Notes: generated by a model not told the origin, from the letters alone. A DNA stretch of 64,000 bases from Leifsonia tongyongensis (GCF_010686705.1 NZ_JAAGWY010000001.1:744001-808000), one strand, 5' to 3'. Shown: positions 6,979 through 16,234, numbered from the stretch's first letter. Program-made: numbers and translations.

Positions 6979-7893
6979 ATGGGTGAGAGACGTCGAGTTC
7001 CACCCGACGCCATGGAGTTGAGTCTCATGGTTGTGTTCTATATCGTCCTCGCGATCGTCGTCGTCATCGCGATCATCCTGTTCTTCATGTCCGTGCGCGT
7101 CGTCAAGCAGTACGAGCGCGGTGTCGTCCTCCGGTTCGGCCGCTACATCGGCACGCGGGAGCCCGGGCTGCGGTTCATCATCCCGATCGTGGACGTGATG
7201 ACGAGGGTCTCCCTGCGCATCGTGACCCTGCCCATCCAGTCGCAGGAGATCATCACCCGCGACAACGTGAGCGTCGGGGTGTCCGCCGTGGCATACTTCC
7301 GCGTCGTCGACCCCGTGAAGTCGGTGATCGCGATCCAGACCGTGTATGCCGCGATCGAACAGATCGCGCAGACCACCCTGCGCAAAGTCGTCGGCCAGCA
7401 CAGCCTCGACGAGACGCTCTCCGAGACGGACACGCTCAATGTGAACATCCGGCGCATCCTCGACGTGATGACGCTCGACTGGGGCGTCGAGGTGACGCTC
7501 GTCGAGCTGAAGGACATCCTGCTGCCGGAGACGATGAAGCGCGCGATGGCCAAACAGGCCGAAGCGGAGCGCGAGAAGCGGGCGAAGATCATCGCCGCAG
7601 AAGGCGAGTCGCTGGCTGCCGCCGCGCTGGGTGCCGCGTCGGACACGATGATGGAGCATCCGCTCGCCTTGCAGCTGCGCAACCTGCAGAGCCTCGTCGA
7701 AATCGGGGTCGACCGGAACACGACCGTCGTCTTCCCGGCGCCGCTGATGTCGACGATCGGCGAGCTCGGCAACTTCCTGGCGCGCGAGAACGCGGCCAGC
7801 GTGCTGCACGGCGGGAGTGGTGCCAACGACGCCGCCACCCCCGCTTCCTCGACTCGTCCGGAAGCGGCTCCGCCGCTGGACGACGCAGCCTGA
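6979..7893 (+). CDS. Stomatin-like SPFH-domain membrane protein (slipin)
   Basis: The 304-residue product has one N-terminal transmembrane segment (about residues 15-38, VVFYIVLAIVVVIAIILFFM). The SPFH/Band 7 domain follows, starting VRVVKQYERGVVLRFGRYIG, with SQEIITRDNVSVGVSAVAYF and a coiled region rich in A/E/K (KRAMAKQAEAEREKRAKIIA). This is the slipin pattern; slipins organise membrane microdomains. The open frame extends upstream over dcd, but an AGGAGGAG Shine-Dalgarno at 6969-6975 just before ATG 6979 decides the start. There is no NfeD-type partner gene next to it. Confidence 0.9.
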   Translation: MGERRRVPPDAMELSLMVVFYIVLAIVVVIAIILFFMSVRVVKQYERGVVLRFGRYIGTREPGLRFIIPIVDVMTRVSLRIVTLPIQSQEIITRDNVSVGVSAVAYFRVVDPVKSVIAIQTVYAAIEQIAQTTLRKVVGQHSLDETLSETDTLNVNIRRILDVMTLDWGVEVTLVELKDILLPETMKRAMAKQAEAEREKRAKIIAAEGESLAAAALGAASDTMMEHPLALQLRNLQSLVEIGVDRNTTVVFPAPLMSTIGELGNFLARENAASVLHGGSGANDAATPASSTRPEAAPPLDDAA

Positions 7894-7905
7894 TGGGGGC
7901 GGGGG

Positions 7906-7939
7906 CCGCCGGGTCGGAGATCGGGCGCCGGCCCGGCGG
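7906..7939. terminator. GC-rich hairpin between convergent genes
   Basis: CCGCCGGG (7906-7913) pairs with CCCGGCGG (7932-7939) across an 18-base loop that itself contains GGCGCCGGC. It sits between the ends of the slipin and lepB genes. No T-run is present, so this is tentative. Confidence 0.35.
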
Positions 7940-7955
7940 TTGTGCGTCACAGGGG

Positions 7956-8684
7956 CTAGTTCACTCCGACGAACGTCTCAGGATGGCTGCTCAGCCACGA
8001 CCAGCGATCGGCCGGCCACGTAATGGCGAAGGCCTTGCCGACGACGTTGTCGATGGGTACGAAACCACGGCCCGGGCCGGTCTGGTGAGTCCGCGAGTCG
8101 GCCGAGTGGTCGCGGTTGTCGCCCATCACCCACAGGCTGCCTTTCGGAACGGTGACAGAGAACGGTCGGAGCGACGCCTCGCCGTGCCCTGGTAGCGCAG
8201 TCCCTGCTGGCCCATTCAGGTAAGACTCCCTCAGCGGTGCGCCGTTCACCACCATCTGCCCCAAGGCGTTGCAGCACGACACATGATCGCCCGGGAGTCC
8301 GATCACACGCTTGATCAGATAGTCGTCGCTGTCGCCGGCCGACAGCCCGATGAAGGTGAGGACCGCATCGAGGGGGTTCCAGGCTGCGCTCGCCTTCTGC
8401 GGATCGAGCCAACCTCCCGGATCCCGGAAGACCACGATGTCGCCGCGTTGGATGCCCGAAACCTTCGGCGTGAACTGATCCACCAGGATCCGGTCACCGA
8501 CCATCAGCGTTCGTTCCATAGACACCGACGGTATGTAGAACGATCGGCCCAGGAAGGTCTTGACGAGGAACGACACAAGAATCGCGACGACGAACATGAC
8601 CATGACGTCGCGTACCACGCGCCACCTCGAGCGACGGTGGCGGTGACGCCGGTGGGCTGGCGCTCCGGCGGCCGATGCTTCCAT
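7956..8684 (-). CDS. lepB: Signal peptidase I
   Basis: A 242-residue membrane-anchored serine protease that removes Sec and Tat signal peptides outside the membrane. It has a basic N-terminus, one transmembrane helix at about residues 26-45, the catalytic Ser55 in YIPSVSMERTL, the general-base Lys125 in YLIKRVIGLPGD, and the box E motif GSLWVMGDNRDHSADSR. The extra stretch between boxes C and D (GGWLDPQKASAAWNPLDAVL) is usual in actinobacterial enzymes. The gene stands apart from the rplS-rnhB neighbourhood where many actinobacteria keep their main lepB, so it may be a second copy; that is inference. Confidence 0.95.
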   Translation of the reverse strand: MEASAAGAPAHRRHRHRRSRWRVVRDVMVMFVVAILVSFLVKTFLGRSFYIPSVSMERTLMVGDRILVDQFTPKVSGIQRGDIVVFRDPGGWLDPQKASAAWNPLDAVLTFIGLSAGDSDDYLIKRVIGLPGDHVSCCNALGQMVVNGAPLRESYLNGPAGTALPGHGEASLRPFSVTVPKGSLWVMGDNRDHSADSRTHQTGPGRGFVPIDNVVGKAFAITWPADRWSWLSSHPETFVGVN

Positions 8685-8839
8685 GCAAACCTCATTCGTC
8701 GCGCGCTTGCGTTCCTAGCCCTCACCAGAGAGACGGCGAATCACGAGATTTGTCACGCGGAAATGGTGGTTGATTCGGCGAAGCCCGATCGCCGGGTCGA
8801 GTGGTCGCCAACTCACCGAAACGGGGCGACCCAAGGGGT

Positions 8840-8853
8840 AGTTGTCGACAACT
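8840..8853. promoter_or_regulatory. 14-bp perfect palindrome in a non-coding stretch
   Basis: AGTTGTCGACAACT is self-complementary. It lies in the 423-base gap (8685-9107) between the divergent lepB and secreted-repeat genes, which contains no convincing gene on either strand. The size and symmetry suit a dimeric repressor. Confidence 0.4.
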
Positions 8854-8970
8854 CGACGGGGGCGCGGACGTCGTGGCCCGCGGGCTCGGCCTCGACTCGC
8901 TCCGGGTCATCGAGACTGCCGGCGATGTGTACACGTCGGCCCTGCGAAAACTCTCAGGAATGACGCGCGC

Positions 8971-8998
8971 ACGAATCTTGCGGGTGCGCAAGATTCGT
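8971..8998. promoter_or_regulatory. 12-bp perfect inverted repeat upstream of the secreted repeat protein
   Basis: ACGAATCTTGCG (8971-8982) and CGCAAGATTCGT (8987-8998) are exact complements separated by GGTG, 110 bases before the start at 9108. No gene ends here, so a terminator is unlikely; an operator, or an RNA hairpin in the leader, is more plausible. Confidence 0.5.
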
Positions 8999-9107
8999 GA
9001 ATACGATTCGGAGACGGCCAGCTCCGCCCGAAAATCGAACGCTCGTACGTGTCTCTGAGACCTGACCGTGGTCAATCAATCGCCTCTCCCGACAGCAGGT
9101 TCTCACG

Positions 9108-11834
9108 ATGTCACGCCCACCGATCGTCGCTGCACGCCCGGCCCGGTTTTCCCCGGCCGCTCTCTTTCTCGCCGCCGCACTGTTGATAACGGCGATGGTC
9201 GCAGGTGGCCATGTCCCGTCGGCCGCAGCCGCCGGAACGGCATCCATCAGTGGCACGGTCCAGGCTGCAGGTGCACCGGGTGTCGGCGTCCAAGGTATCG
9301 CAGTGCTTGCGATCCTCCCCTCGGGCGGCCCGGGCGGGTCAGCGATGACCGACGCGAACGGCAAGTACACGATCACTGGCGTCGCGGCGGGTTCATACAC
9401 CCTCGACTTCGAGGCCGGATCCGGATACGCCGAACAGTGGTGGAGCGGGCGGAACAGCCAGCAGACGGCCGACTTCTTCAGCGTCGCGGCCGGGCAGACA
9501 GTCACGGGAAAGAACGCGACGCTCGTGGCACCAGGCAGCATCAGCGGCGAAGTCATGGGGTCAGGAAACCCCGACGTCCCGCTCAGTAGCGAGCGTGTCT
9601 ACCTGTACGGTTCGACCGGGGTCGTGGCGAACATCGCCATGACTTCGGGCGGCGCCTACAGTTTCACGGGGCTCGCCGCCGGTACCTACACGATCCTCTT
9701 CACGGCAATCGGCAACTACAGCGAACAGTGGTGGTTCGGCGCCCAGACGAAGGCGGCTGCGACGCCGATCACGGTGGGCTCCGGCCAGAACGTGACGGGA
9801 ATCAGCGCTGTACTCTCGTCAGGGTCGACGATCAGCGGAACCGTCTCGGCGCAGGGCTCCCCCGGCGCGGGCCTTGCCGGTGCGACGGTCAATGCGTCGA
9901 GCACGGCCGGCGTGGTCGCGCAGGCTGTCACCGATGGCTCCGGCCGGTACACCCTCGAGGACCTTGCTGCCGGAACCTACACCGTCGAGTTCCTGCCAGG
10001 AGCAGGTCAGTCCTTCTCCGCGCAGTGGTGGAAGAACGCGTCGAGCCCGTCCGCAGCCACATCCATCACCGTCGGTTCGCAGCAGAATGTCCCCGGAATC
10101 AATGCCACGCTCGCCGCGCAATCCTCAGTCAGTGGGACCGTCGAGCAACAGGGTAACCCGAACACGCCCGTAGCGGGTGTCAACGTGAACGCCGTGCGGT
10201 CAGACGGGACATACGCAGGGTCGAACGGCGTATCCGACTCGGCCGGGAATTTCACCGTCGCGCAACTCCCTGCGGGCTCATACACTCTGATATTCACGCC
10301 CAACAGAACCCCTGGGTCAGAACAGAACTTCGCCGTCCAGTGGTGGAACGGTGAATCGAGCCAGGCCGCTGCAAACTATTTCACGGTGACAGGGGGCCAG
10401 TCAGCGACCGGCATGAACGCGGTCATGGTGCCCGGTGCCACGATCAGTGGCACGGTGCAGGGCGGCTCGCCTGCAGCAGCCCTGCAAGGTGTCGTCGTCG
10501 GGGTCTACAGCCTGGACGGTCGACTGCGGGGCAGCGTTCGCACCGACGCGCTCGGGCACTATTCGATCGATCAGCTCACCGCAGGTACGTACGCGGTGAA
10601 GTTCGCTGCGCCGAGCCCCTACGACACCGAGTGGTCAGGCGGCAAGCCGAGCCTCCAGGCTGCGACGCCGCTCACCGTGACATCCGGACAGACCGCGACC
10701 GAAGACGCGGTACTCGCACTCGGCGCCTCGGTGTCGGGAACACTCAGCTATGCCGGGGGTGCGCCCGCAGCCGGATACGTCGGGGTCTACGACGCAGTTG
10801 GACCGAGCGATTCCCTAGCGACACTCGTAGGTGAGGCGACGGTTGCGAACGGAAAGTACACGGTCAGCGGCCTCGCGCCCGGCGTCTACAAGGTCGGGTT
10901 CACGCACGACACGACCGGTGTGATCGCGCGTGGCCCCCTGCCGTCATCCGCCCCCTACGCGTCCCAGTGGTACCAGAACGCTGCGAGTTACGCGACAGGC
11001 AAAGCCCTGACCCTCGCGTCCGGCGATGCGGCGACCGGCGTCAACGGAAAGATCGCCGTGCTGTCCGGTTCGCCGGTACGCCTGCACGACTACTCGGGTG
11101 ACGGACACCCGGATGTGCTGGCGAGGACTGCGGCGGGCGCCCTCCTGTCGTATCACGGCAACGGGGCAGGAGGGTGGTCGACTCCCGCATCCGGCCAGGT
11201 CGGCAGCGGCTGGGGCGGCCTGACAGCGATCGTCGCACCCGGAGATTTCAACAACGACGGAATCCCTGATGTCATCACACGAGACACCACAGGCGCGCTC
11301 CGGTTGTACCCGGGCAACGGTTCCGGCGGCTGGGGCGCATCACTGCGCATCGGCGCCGGCTGGAACGGCCTGAACACCATTGTCGGTGTGGGAGATTTCA
11401 ACGCGGATGGCAACGCCGACCTCGTCGCACGGGATGCATCCGGTCGGCTCTGGTTGTACCCGGGGAACGGAAAGGGAGGCTTTCTGCCGAGCAAGGTGAT
11501 CGGCTGGGGGTGGAGCGCGATGACCGCGATCATCGGGGCCGGCGATTTCAACGGCGACGGATATCCCGACCTCCTCGCGCGGGATAGCACGGGTGTCCTC
11601 TGGCTCTATGCACACACGCCCATCGGCTGGAAGACGCGGGTCCAGGTGGGATCCGGATGGAACGCGATGACCGGGATCATCTCGGTCGGCGACTTCAACG
11701 GTGACAGCCACACGGATGTCGTTGCGCGCGATTCTGCCGGCCTCCTCTGGCTTTACCCGGGCAACGGTCGATCCGGATGGCTCACCCGCACAAAGATCGG
11801 CGTCGGGTGGAACGCAATGAACTGGATCGGCTGA
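9108..11834 (+). CDS. Large secreted protein with carboxypeptidase-regulatory-like repeats and FG-GAP/VCBS repeats
   Basis: The 908-residue protein starts with an export signal (about residues 1-42: basic start, then LFLAAALLITAMVAGG and AAAAG). Residues about 43-650 hold about seven beta-sandwich repeats of 80-95 residues, each opening with (T)ISGTV and closing with YTxxGLAAGTYTxxF, QWW and GQxxTGxNAxL; these resemble CarboxypepD_reg/Cna_B modules. From about 655 come five FG-GAP/VCBS-like units of roughly 48 residues (GDFNxDGxPDLLARDxxGxLWLYPGNGxGGW) with calcium-binding DxNxDG loops, forming a probable beta-propeller. No catalytic motif, LPXTG motif or C-terminal membrane anchor is seen, so it is predicted to be released or loosely cell-bound. 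Its role, possibly adhesion or ligand binding, is unknown. Confidence 0.85.
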   Translation: MSRPPIVAARPARFSPAALFLAAALLITAMVAGGHVPSAAAAGTASISGTVQAAGAPGVGVQGIAVLAILPSGGPGGSAMTDANGKYTITGVAAGSYTLDFEAGSGYAEQWWSGRNSQQTADFFSVAAGQTVTGKNATLVAPGSISGEVMGSGNPDVPLSSERVYLYGSTGVVANIAMTSGGAYSFTGLAAGTYTILFTAIGNYSEQWWFGAQTKAAATPITVGSGQNVTGISAVLSSGSTISGTVSAQGSPGAGLAGATVNASSTAGVVAQAVTDGSGRYTLEDLAAGTYTVEFLPGAGQSFSAQWWKNASSPSAATSITVGSQQNVPGINATLAAQSSVSGTVEQQGNPNTPVAGVNVNAVRSDGTYAGSNGVSDSAGNFTVAQLPAGSYTLIFTPNRTPGSEQNFAVQWWNGESSQAAANYFTVTGGQSATGMNAVMVPGATISGTVQGGSPAAALQGVVVGVYSLDGRLRGSVRTDALGHYSIDQLTAGTYAVKFAAPSPYDTEWSGGKPSLQAATPLTVTSGQTATEDAVLALGASVSGTLSYAGGAPAAGYVGVYDAVGPSDSLATLVGEATVANGKYTVSGLAPGVYKVGFTHDTTGVIARGPLPSSAPYASQWYQNAASYATGKALTLASGDAATGVNGKIAVLSGSPVRLHDYSGDGHPDVLARTAAGALLSYHGNGAGGWSTPASGQVGSGWGGLTAIVAPGDFNNDGIPDVITRDTTGALRLYPGNGSGGWGASLRIGAGWNGLNTIVGVGDFNADGNADLVARDASGRLWLYPGNGKGGFLPSKVIGWGWSAMTAIIGAGDFNGDGYPDLLARDSTGVLWLYAHTPIGWKTRVQVGSGWNAMTGIISVGDFNGDSHTDVVARDSAGLLWLYPGNGRSGWLTRTKIGVGWNAMNWIG

Positions 11835-11969
11835 CGCCGGCGGGCACGGCTTCAACGGGTCGAGGACTTACGGATGGCGAGATAAACGATGAGTTTGGCC
11901 AAAGACCGTTGACCGGGTAGTCTGGGCGGCAACCTCACTTCCCAGTGTTTTACTGGGATCGCGGGCCAC

Positions 11970-12043
11970 GCGAGTGTAGTTCAATGGCAGAACTTCAGCT
12001 TCCCAAGCTGATAGCGCGGGTTCGATTCCCGTCACTCGCTCCA
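11970..12043 (+). tRNA. tRNA-Gly (anticodon CCC), CCA encoded
   Basis: The acceptor arms GCGAGTG (11970-11976) and CACTCGC (12033-12039) pair perfectly. The anticodon stem TCAGC/GCTGA encloses loop TTCCCAA, giving anticodon CCC at 12002-12004, and the T arm GCGGG-TTCGATT-CCCGT is canonical. Discriminator T12040 is followed by encoded CCA. Upstream, TCCCAGT/ACTGGGA (11940-11958) forms a 7-bp hairpin. Apart from this gene, the LacI-type site at 12194 and a 13-bp direct repeat (CTACTTGGGCTTT at 12059 and 12079), I see nothing in 11835-12303. Confidence 0.97.
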
Positions 12044-12193
12044 TTGTCACGTCTCAAGCTACTTGGGCTTTTCTCAACCTACTTGGGCTTTGGCTGTCGT
12101 TTCTCACCGAGCCCTCCCGTCGAACTCTAGGCACGAGCCCATACCCGGTGCGCCCCACACCCCTAGCCACATCGGCGGGCAACTCCACAAGGT

Positions 12194-12201
12194 TTGCGCA
12201 A
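12194..12201. promoter_or_regulatory. LacI-type operator core TTGCGCAA upstream of GH2 gene
   Basis: GTTTGCGCAAAAAG contains the 8-bp palindrome TTGCGCAA with its central CG, 103 bases before the GH2 start. It is one of seven copies found in the window, all between 12.1 and 31.7 kb. Confidence 0.6.
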
Positions 12202-12303
12202 AAAGACCCGATGAGGCGAAATTCCCACCGTTGGATCATGGCTTGCTGAAATGCTTGACCTGCTCTGGTCGGCGCGGTCGAGCCACAAATCAAGGGAGAT
12301 TCG

Positions 12304-14721
12304 TTGCGTACCTTATTCAACGGTGGGTGGACGGTTCAGCCGAACGTGAGCGTGTTCTCGCAGCTGGTCCCGAAGGGCGATCAGAAGAACGAGGTCACCC
12401 TCCCCCACGATGCAATGATCACGTTCGCTCGAACGGAGAGTTCAGGCGCGTCCAACGGCTACTTTCCGGGCGGTGCCGTCACCTACTCGAAAGTATTCGA
12501 CGTTCCCGAAGAATGGCGACGGAAACGAGTGGCTGTTGAATTCGAAGGGGTTTACCGGGACGCCATGGTCTACGTGAACGGCGTCTTCGCTGGCCAGCAT
12601 CCAAACGGATACACCGGCTTCCGCATTGCTTTGGACGACTTCCTCGATTACGGCAAGCCGAACGCGATTCGTGTTGACGCCCGCGCACACATGGACTCAC
12701 GGTGGTACTCCGGGCTCGGGATCTACCGCGATGTCTACCTGACCGTCACAGCGCTCACACACATCACGGCATCCGGAATCCGAATCTCAACACCCGATGT
12801 CGATGACGAACGTGCGGTGATCGCGGTGGCCACCGAGCTCGTGAATGAAGACATCAGCACGCAGACCACACGACTCACAACAACGATCGTCGACGCAAAT
12901 GGAGAGGATCTCGCGCGGGTTTCCTCTCCCGTCACACTCCGACCAGGAGACTCAGCTGTCGCGCGGCATCGCTTGTATCTTCCCAATCCGAAACGATGGA
13001 GCGTCGACACTCCAAACCGCTATTCGGTCCGGTCTGAGTTAGGAGAAGGCGAGCGATTGATCGAGACCCGCGACACCGCGTTCGGCGTTCGCACGCTGCA
13101 GATCGATCCACAGAACGGGTTAAGGATCAACGGCGAATCGATCAAATTGCGAGGCGCCTGTGTCCATCACGACAACGGGATCTTGGGCGGAGCAGCCTTC
13201 AGACGTGCAGAGGAACGCAAAGTTGAGTTGCTGAAATCGGCGGGATTCAACGCCATCCGCTCATCTCATAATCCGATGAGCCCTGCAATGCTTGACGCCT
13301 GCGACCGACTCGGAATGCTCGTCATGGACGAATCCTTCGACATGTGGACACGGGGAAAGAACCCGTTCGACTACTCACTGAACTTCCCAGAATGGTGGGA
13401 GCGCGACATCGAAGCTCTCGTGGAAAAGGACTTCAACCGGCCCAGTGTGATCGCGTACTCGATCGGGAACGAGATCCTTGAAGCCGGAAACGCGCTGTCC
13501 GCGAAATGGGGTCGCGCCATCGCCGAGAAGATCCGAAACCTTGACGGCTCTCGCTTCATAACCAACAGCATTAGCGGATTCGTGGCGACGATCTCCGACA
13601 TACTCGAAGACTTTCAGGAGCAAGTCGGCGATCTTGAACGTGGAGGCGTCAATGACCTGATGACGGCGATGGGCGATCTCATGAACGAGATCAGCCTCTC
13701 TGACCAGGTCACAGCGATGACCGAAGAATCGCACTCAGTAGTCGACATCGTCGGTCACAACTATGCCGACGCCCGCTACCTCGCCGACCAGTCCGCATTT
13801 CCAGATCGCGTGGTTGTCGGAACCGAAACTCTGTCAAAACGGATCGACATCATTTGGGATCTGGTGACTCGCCTTCCTCATGTCATCGGCGACTTCACTT
13901 GGACTGGATACGACTACCTCGGTGAGGCGGGTCTCGGCCTCACCGTGTATGGCCCGGCAAACGAACCTTCGCCCGATCCGACCGCATACCCAGGGATCCT
14001 GGCCTGGTGCGGCGACATCGACATCACCGGATACCGTCGCCCCGCGTCTTTCTACCGCGAGATCGTCTACGGGTTGCGGAGTCAGCCCTTCATCGCGGTT
14101 GGCCAACCAGCGCCTGCGGGACGCCGGGCGGCGGCCCTCGACTGGGCGTGGAGTGACACAACCGACAGCTGGTCCTGGAACCTTGAGGAAGGCGCTCCGC
14201 TCAATGTCGAGGTGTACTCCGACGCACCGGAGGTTGAGCTCCTCGTGAACGGGAAATCCCTTGGCAGGGCGCCTGCCGGCCACGCCGCCCGCTTTCGCGC
14301 GAACTTCACCGTGCCATACCAACCCGGTGAACTCCTCGCCATCACTCGCAACGGCAACTCAGAATCGGGTCGCTCAGTTCTTCGTACGGCGGCGGCCCCA
14401 GCGGACCTTCGACTCGGAGTCGACCGCCCGGTGATACCTGCGCGCGACATTGCGTTCGTCACGATCGAAGTCGTGGATGCGAACGGGACGCTCGCGACCA
14501 ACTGCGATCGCACCGTCTCCATCGACGTGGACGGACCGGCCGAGCTTCTTGCGCTTGGCAGCGCTCGACCGTCGACGAACGAGGTGTACAACTCGCACAG
14601 TCACACGACATTCGGCGGTCGCGCCCTCGCGGTCATTCGCAGCACCGATGTGGGAGAGGCAATCGTGACCGTTCGCGCGGATGGTCTTGCCGCCGCTACG
14701 GCCACGATCAACAGCGCCTAG
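12304..14721 (+). CDS. Glycoside hydrolase family 2 (beta-galactosidase-like)
   Basis: The 805-residue protein lacks a signal peptide and should act in the cytoplasm on imported oligosaccharides. Domain order: GH2 sugar-binding jelly roll (about 15-165, with LPHDAMI and SRWYSGLGIYRDVYL), Ig-like domain (to about 270), and TIM barrel with the family motif KLRGACVHHDNG. The acid/base is Glu390 in YSIGNEIL and the nucleophile Glu508 in VVGTET. C-terminal Ig-like domains (about 605 onward, including VEVYSDAPEVELLVNGKSLG) follow. This layout is shared by GH2 enzymes with DUF4982-like tails; beta-galactosidase is most likely, and beta-glucuronidase or another exo-beta-glycosidase is possible. The start is TTG 12304, preceded by AAGGGAGA. 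Confidence 0.87.
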   Translation: MRTLFNGGWTVQPNVSVFSQLVPKGDQKNEVTLPHDAMITFARTESSGASNGYFPGGAVTYSKVFDVPEEWRRKRVAVEFEGVYRDAMVYVNGVFAGQHPNGYTGFRIALDDFLDYGKPNAIRVDARAHMDSRWYSGLGIYRDVYLTVTALTHITASGIRISTPDVDDERAVIAVATELVNEDISTQTTRLTTTIVDANGEDLARVSSPVTLRPGDSAVARHRLYLPNPKRWSVDTPNRYSVRSELGEGERLIETRDTAFGVRTLQIDPQNGLRINGESIKLRGACVHHDNGILGGAAFRRAEERKVELLKSAGFNAIRSSHNPMSPAMLDACDRLGMLVMDESFDMWTRGKNPFDYSLNFPEWWERDIEALVEKDFNRPSVIAYSIGNEILEAGNALSAKWGRAIAEKIRNLDGSRFITNSISGFVATISDILEDFQEQVGDLERGGVNDLMTAMGDLMNEISLSDQVTAMTEESHSVVDIVGHNYADARYLADQSAFPDRVVVGTETLSKRIDIIWDLVTRLPHVIGDFTWTGYDYLGEAGLGLTVYGPANEPSPDPTAYPGILAWCGDIDITGYRRPASFYREIVYGLRSQPFIAVGQPAPAGRRAAALDWAWSDTTDSWSWNLEEGAPLNVEVYSDAPEVELLVNGKSLGRAPAGHAARFRANFTVPYQPGELLAITRNGNSESGRSVLRTAAAPADLRLGVDRPVIPARDIAFVTIEVVDANGTLATNCDRTVSIDVDGPAELLALGSARPSTNEVYNSHSHTTFGGRALAVIRSTDVGEAIVTVRADGLAAATATINSA

Positions 14722-16049
14722 GTGTCCATCGCTCCCGTGATCGTGGGAGACGGTAGGACGAGCCCTACCAACGCGAGCAGCGCAAGCGAGATGGCGCCGA
14801 CGACAACAATCCCCAGTGAGTTGAACGTGATTGCGCCGAACGCGCTCGGCAGCATGGAAATCGAGCCGCCGACGACCGAATTCGTGAAGCCTGTGACTGC
14901 AATTGCGGTGCCGGCCTGGTTCTTGTGGTTCTGCAAAGCAATCACCTGCAGACACGGGAAACAGAATCCACATGTAGAGACGAGGACGAGACATACGGCA
15001 GCCAACGGAAAGAAGCCTGCTCCGATAACCGCAAGGACGATCATCACCGCTCCAGTCATGAACAGGATCGAGAGTCCGACTGCAACCAGCCTGCCTGGTT
15101 CAAACCACCGCATCAGTCGAGCCGCAGCCTGCGTCGAGAGCCACAAGGCGACTGCGATCGCGCCGAAGAGCATTCCGAATTGCTGGGCGTTCAGGCCTTC
15201 GGACACCTGGAACAGAAACGGCGAAGATGAAAGGTAAGTGACGAGCTCTGAAAAGACGAAGCCTCCGACGAGCGCAGCCCCGACAAAGACCCGGTCCGAG
15301 AGCACAGCGACGAAACGGCTAAAGCCGGCGCCAACTCCAACTCGTCCGCGCTGCAATCGGGGCAGCGTTTCTGGGATGAGCAAGACAGCAAGCAACACAA
15401 CTGCCGAGCCGTATGCGGCGAGCATCCAGAAGATGCCGCGCCAATCGATCACCTGAAGGAGTTGCGATCCGACGATCGGAGCAACGACCGGCGCGAGTCC
15501 GGACAGGAGCGCGATTCGCGCAAGCATCCGCACGAGCGGATAGCCCTCGAATATGTCGCGGATCATCGCCACGGTGACAACCGCGCTGGCGGCAGCCCCG
15601 ATCCCCTCGCCGAAGCGCATTGCTGAAACGAGATCGACCGTCGGCGCTAGGGCGATGCCGATACTTGAAGCGACGTGGAGGGTGGTCGCCACTATTAGCA
15701 GGACTTTTCTGCCGAACATGTCGCTCAGCGGACCAACGACGAGTTGGCCAAACCCCATCCCCACCGCTGTTGCAGTTAGAGTCAGCCGCACAGCCCCTTC
15801 CGTGGTGTGCAATTCGTGCATTACGGAGGGAAACGCCGGCAGATAGAGGTCCATCGTGAACGGTCCGAGTGCTGCGATCGCGCCGAGCACGAGCACGATG
15901 GCCCTGGTGCGTCGTGGCGAACCCAGTGTCGCTTCTGCAGCGCGTTCCGCCGCAACAAGCCTCACACCAGAAGTAGACAGTCGACGACCCGACAAGGTTC
16001 TACGGGGGCTTGGCAAGACAAAGGACCGGATGCGGCGCATGGACGTCAC
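14718..16049 (-). CDS. MFS transporter, Bcr/CflA drug-resistance family
   Basis: This 443-residue protein has twelve predicted membrane segments after a basic N-terminus of about 45 residues. The first segment reads AIAALGPFTMDLYLPAFPSV, and the motif A loop is GPLSDMFGRKVLL; both are diagnostic of Bcr/CflA (drug:H+ antiporter-1) proteins. Family members export drugs, sulfonamides or small peptides and amino acids. In a glycan locus a role in sugar or glycoside efflux is conceivable but unsupported. A GTG start at 16049 follows GGAGAGAG; ATG 16040 is the alternative. It shares four terminal bases with the GH2 gene tail to tail and has a TTGCGCAA site about 88 bases upstream. Confidence 0.9.
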   Translation of the reverse strand: MTSMRRIRSFVLPSPRRTLSGRRLSTSGVRLVAAERAAEATLGSPRRTRAIVLVLGAIAALGPFTMDLYLPAFPSVMHELHTTEGAVRLTLTATAVGMGFGQLVVGPLSDMFGRKVLLIVATTLHVASSIGIALAPTVDLVSAMRFGEGIGAAASAVVTVAMIRDIFEGYPLVRMLARIALLSGLAPVVAPIVGSQLLQVIDWRGIFWMLAAYGSAVVLLAVLLIPETLPRLQRGRVGVGAGFSRFVAVLSDRVFVGAALVGGFVFSELVTYLSSSPFLFQVSEGLNAQQFGMLFGAIAVALWLSTQAAARLMRWFEPGRLVAVGLSILFMTGAVMIVLAVIGAGFFPLAAVCLVLVSTCGFCFPCLQVIALQNHKNQAGTAIAVTGFTNSVVGGSISMLPSAFGAITFNSLGIVVVGAISLALLALVGLVLPSPTITGAMDT

Positions 16050-16136
16050 TGGACTCTCTCCAAAACAGGGTGTGCACGGCCATGAACCGCAAGGTCCCTA
16101 CGAGAGTCGCATGGTTGGCGCGAGGAGAGCGAATCG

Positions 16137-16144
16137 TTGCGCAA
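16137..16144. promoter_or_regulatory. LacI-type operator core TTGCGCAA upstream of the Bcr/CflA gene
   Basis: CGTTGCGCAAAACG contains the shared palindrome. It lies 88 bases upstream of the minus-strand MFS start at 16049 and beyond the terminator of the GH116 gene, so the MFS gene is the likely target. Confidence 0.55.
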
Positions 16145-16188
16145 AACGGAGGTGCAAGCCGCCGTCACGATGGAGGGCAGCAATGGGC

Positions 16189-16224
16189 GAGGGGCCGATG
16201 CAGTTCGCGCTGCACCGGCCCCTC
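16189..16224 (-). terminator. Hairpin terminator of the GH116 operon
   Basis: GAGGGGCCG-A-TGCAG pairs with CTGCA-C-CGGCCCCTC around a 6-base loop: 14 pairs and one mismatch. It begins 11 bases past the GH116 stop in the direction of transcription. It lacks a clear U-tract, as is common in actinobacteria. Confidence 0.65.
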
Positions 16225-16234
16225 GGGTTCCGAA

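Noticed and set aside
8722-9075. Frames of 85-117 codons on both strands between lepB and the secreted repeat protein
   Set aside because: Neither product has recognisable motifs or a ribosome-binding site, and both overlap the palindromes.
11868-12050. Minus-strand frame of 60 codons across the tRNA-Gly gene (VTGIEPALSAW...)
   Set aside because: This is the well-known spurious translation of the antisense of a tRNA gene, not a protein.
12059-12091. 13-bp direct repeat CTACTTGGGCTTT after the tRNA, considered as an attachment-site core
   Set aside because: It does not match the tRNA 3' end and I saw no partner copy near the far border of the island.
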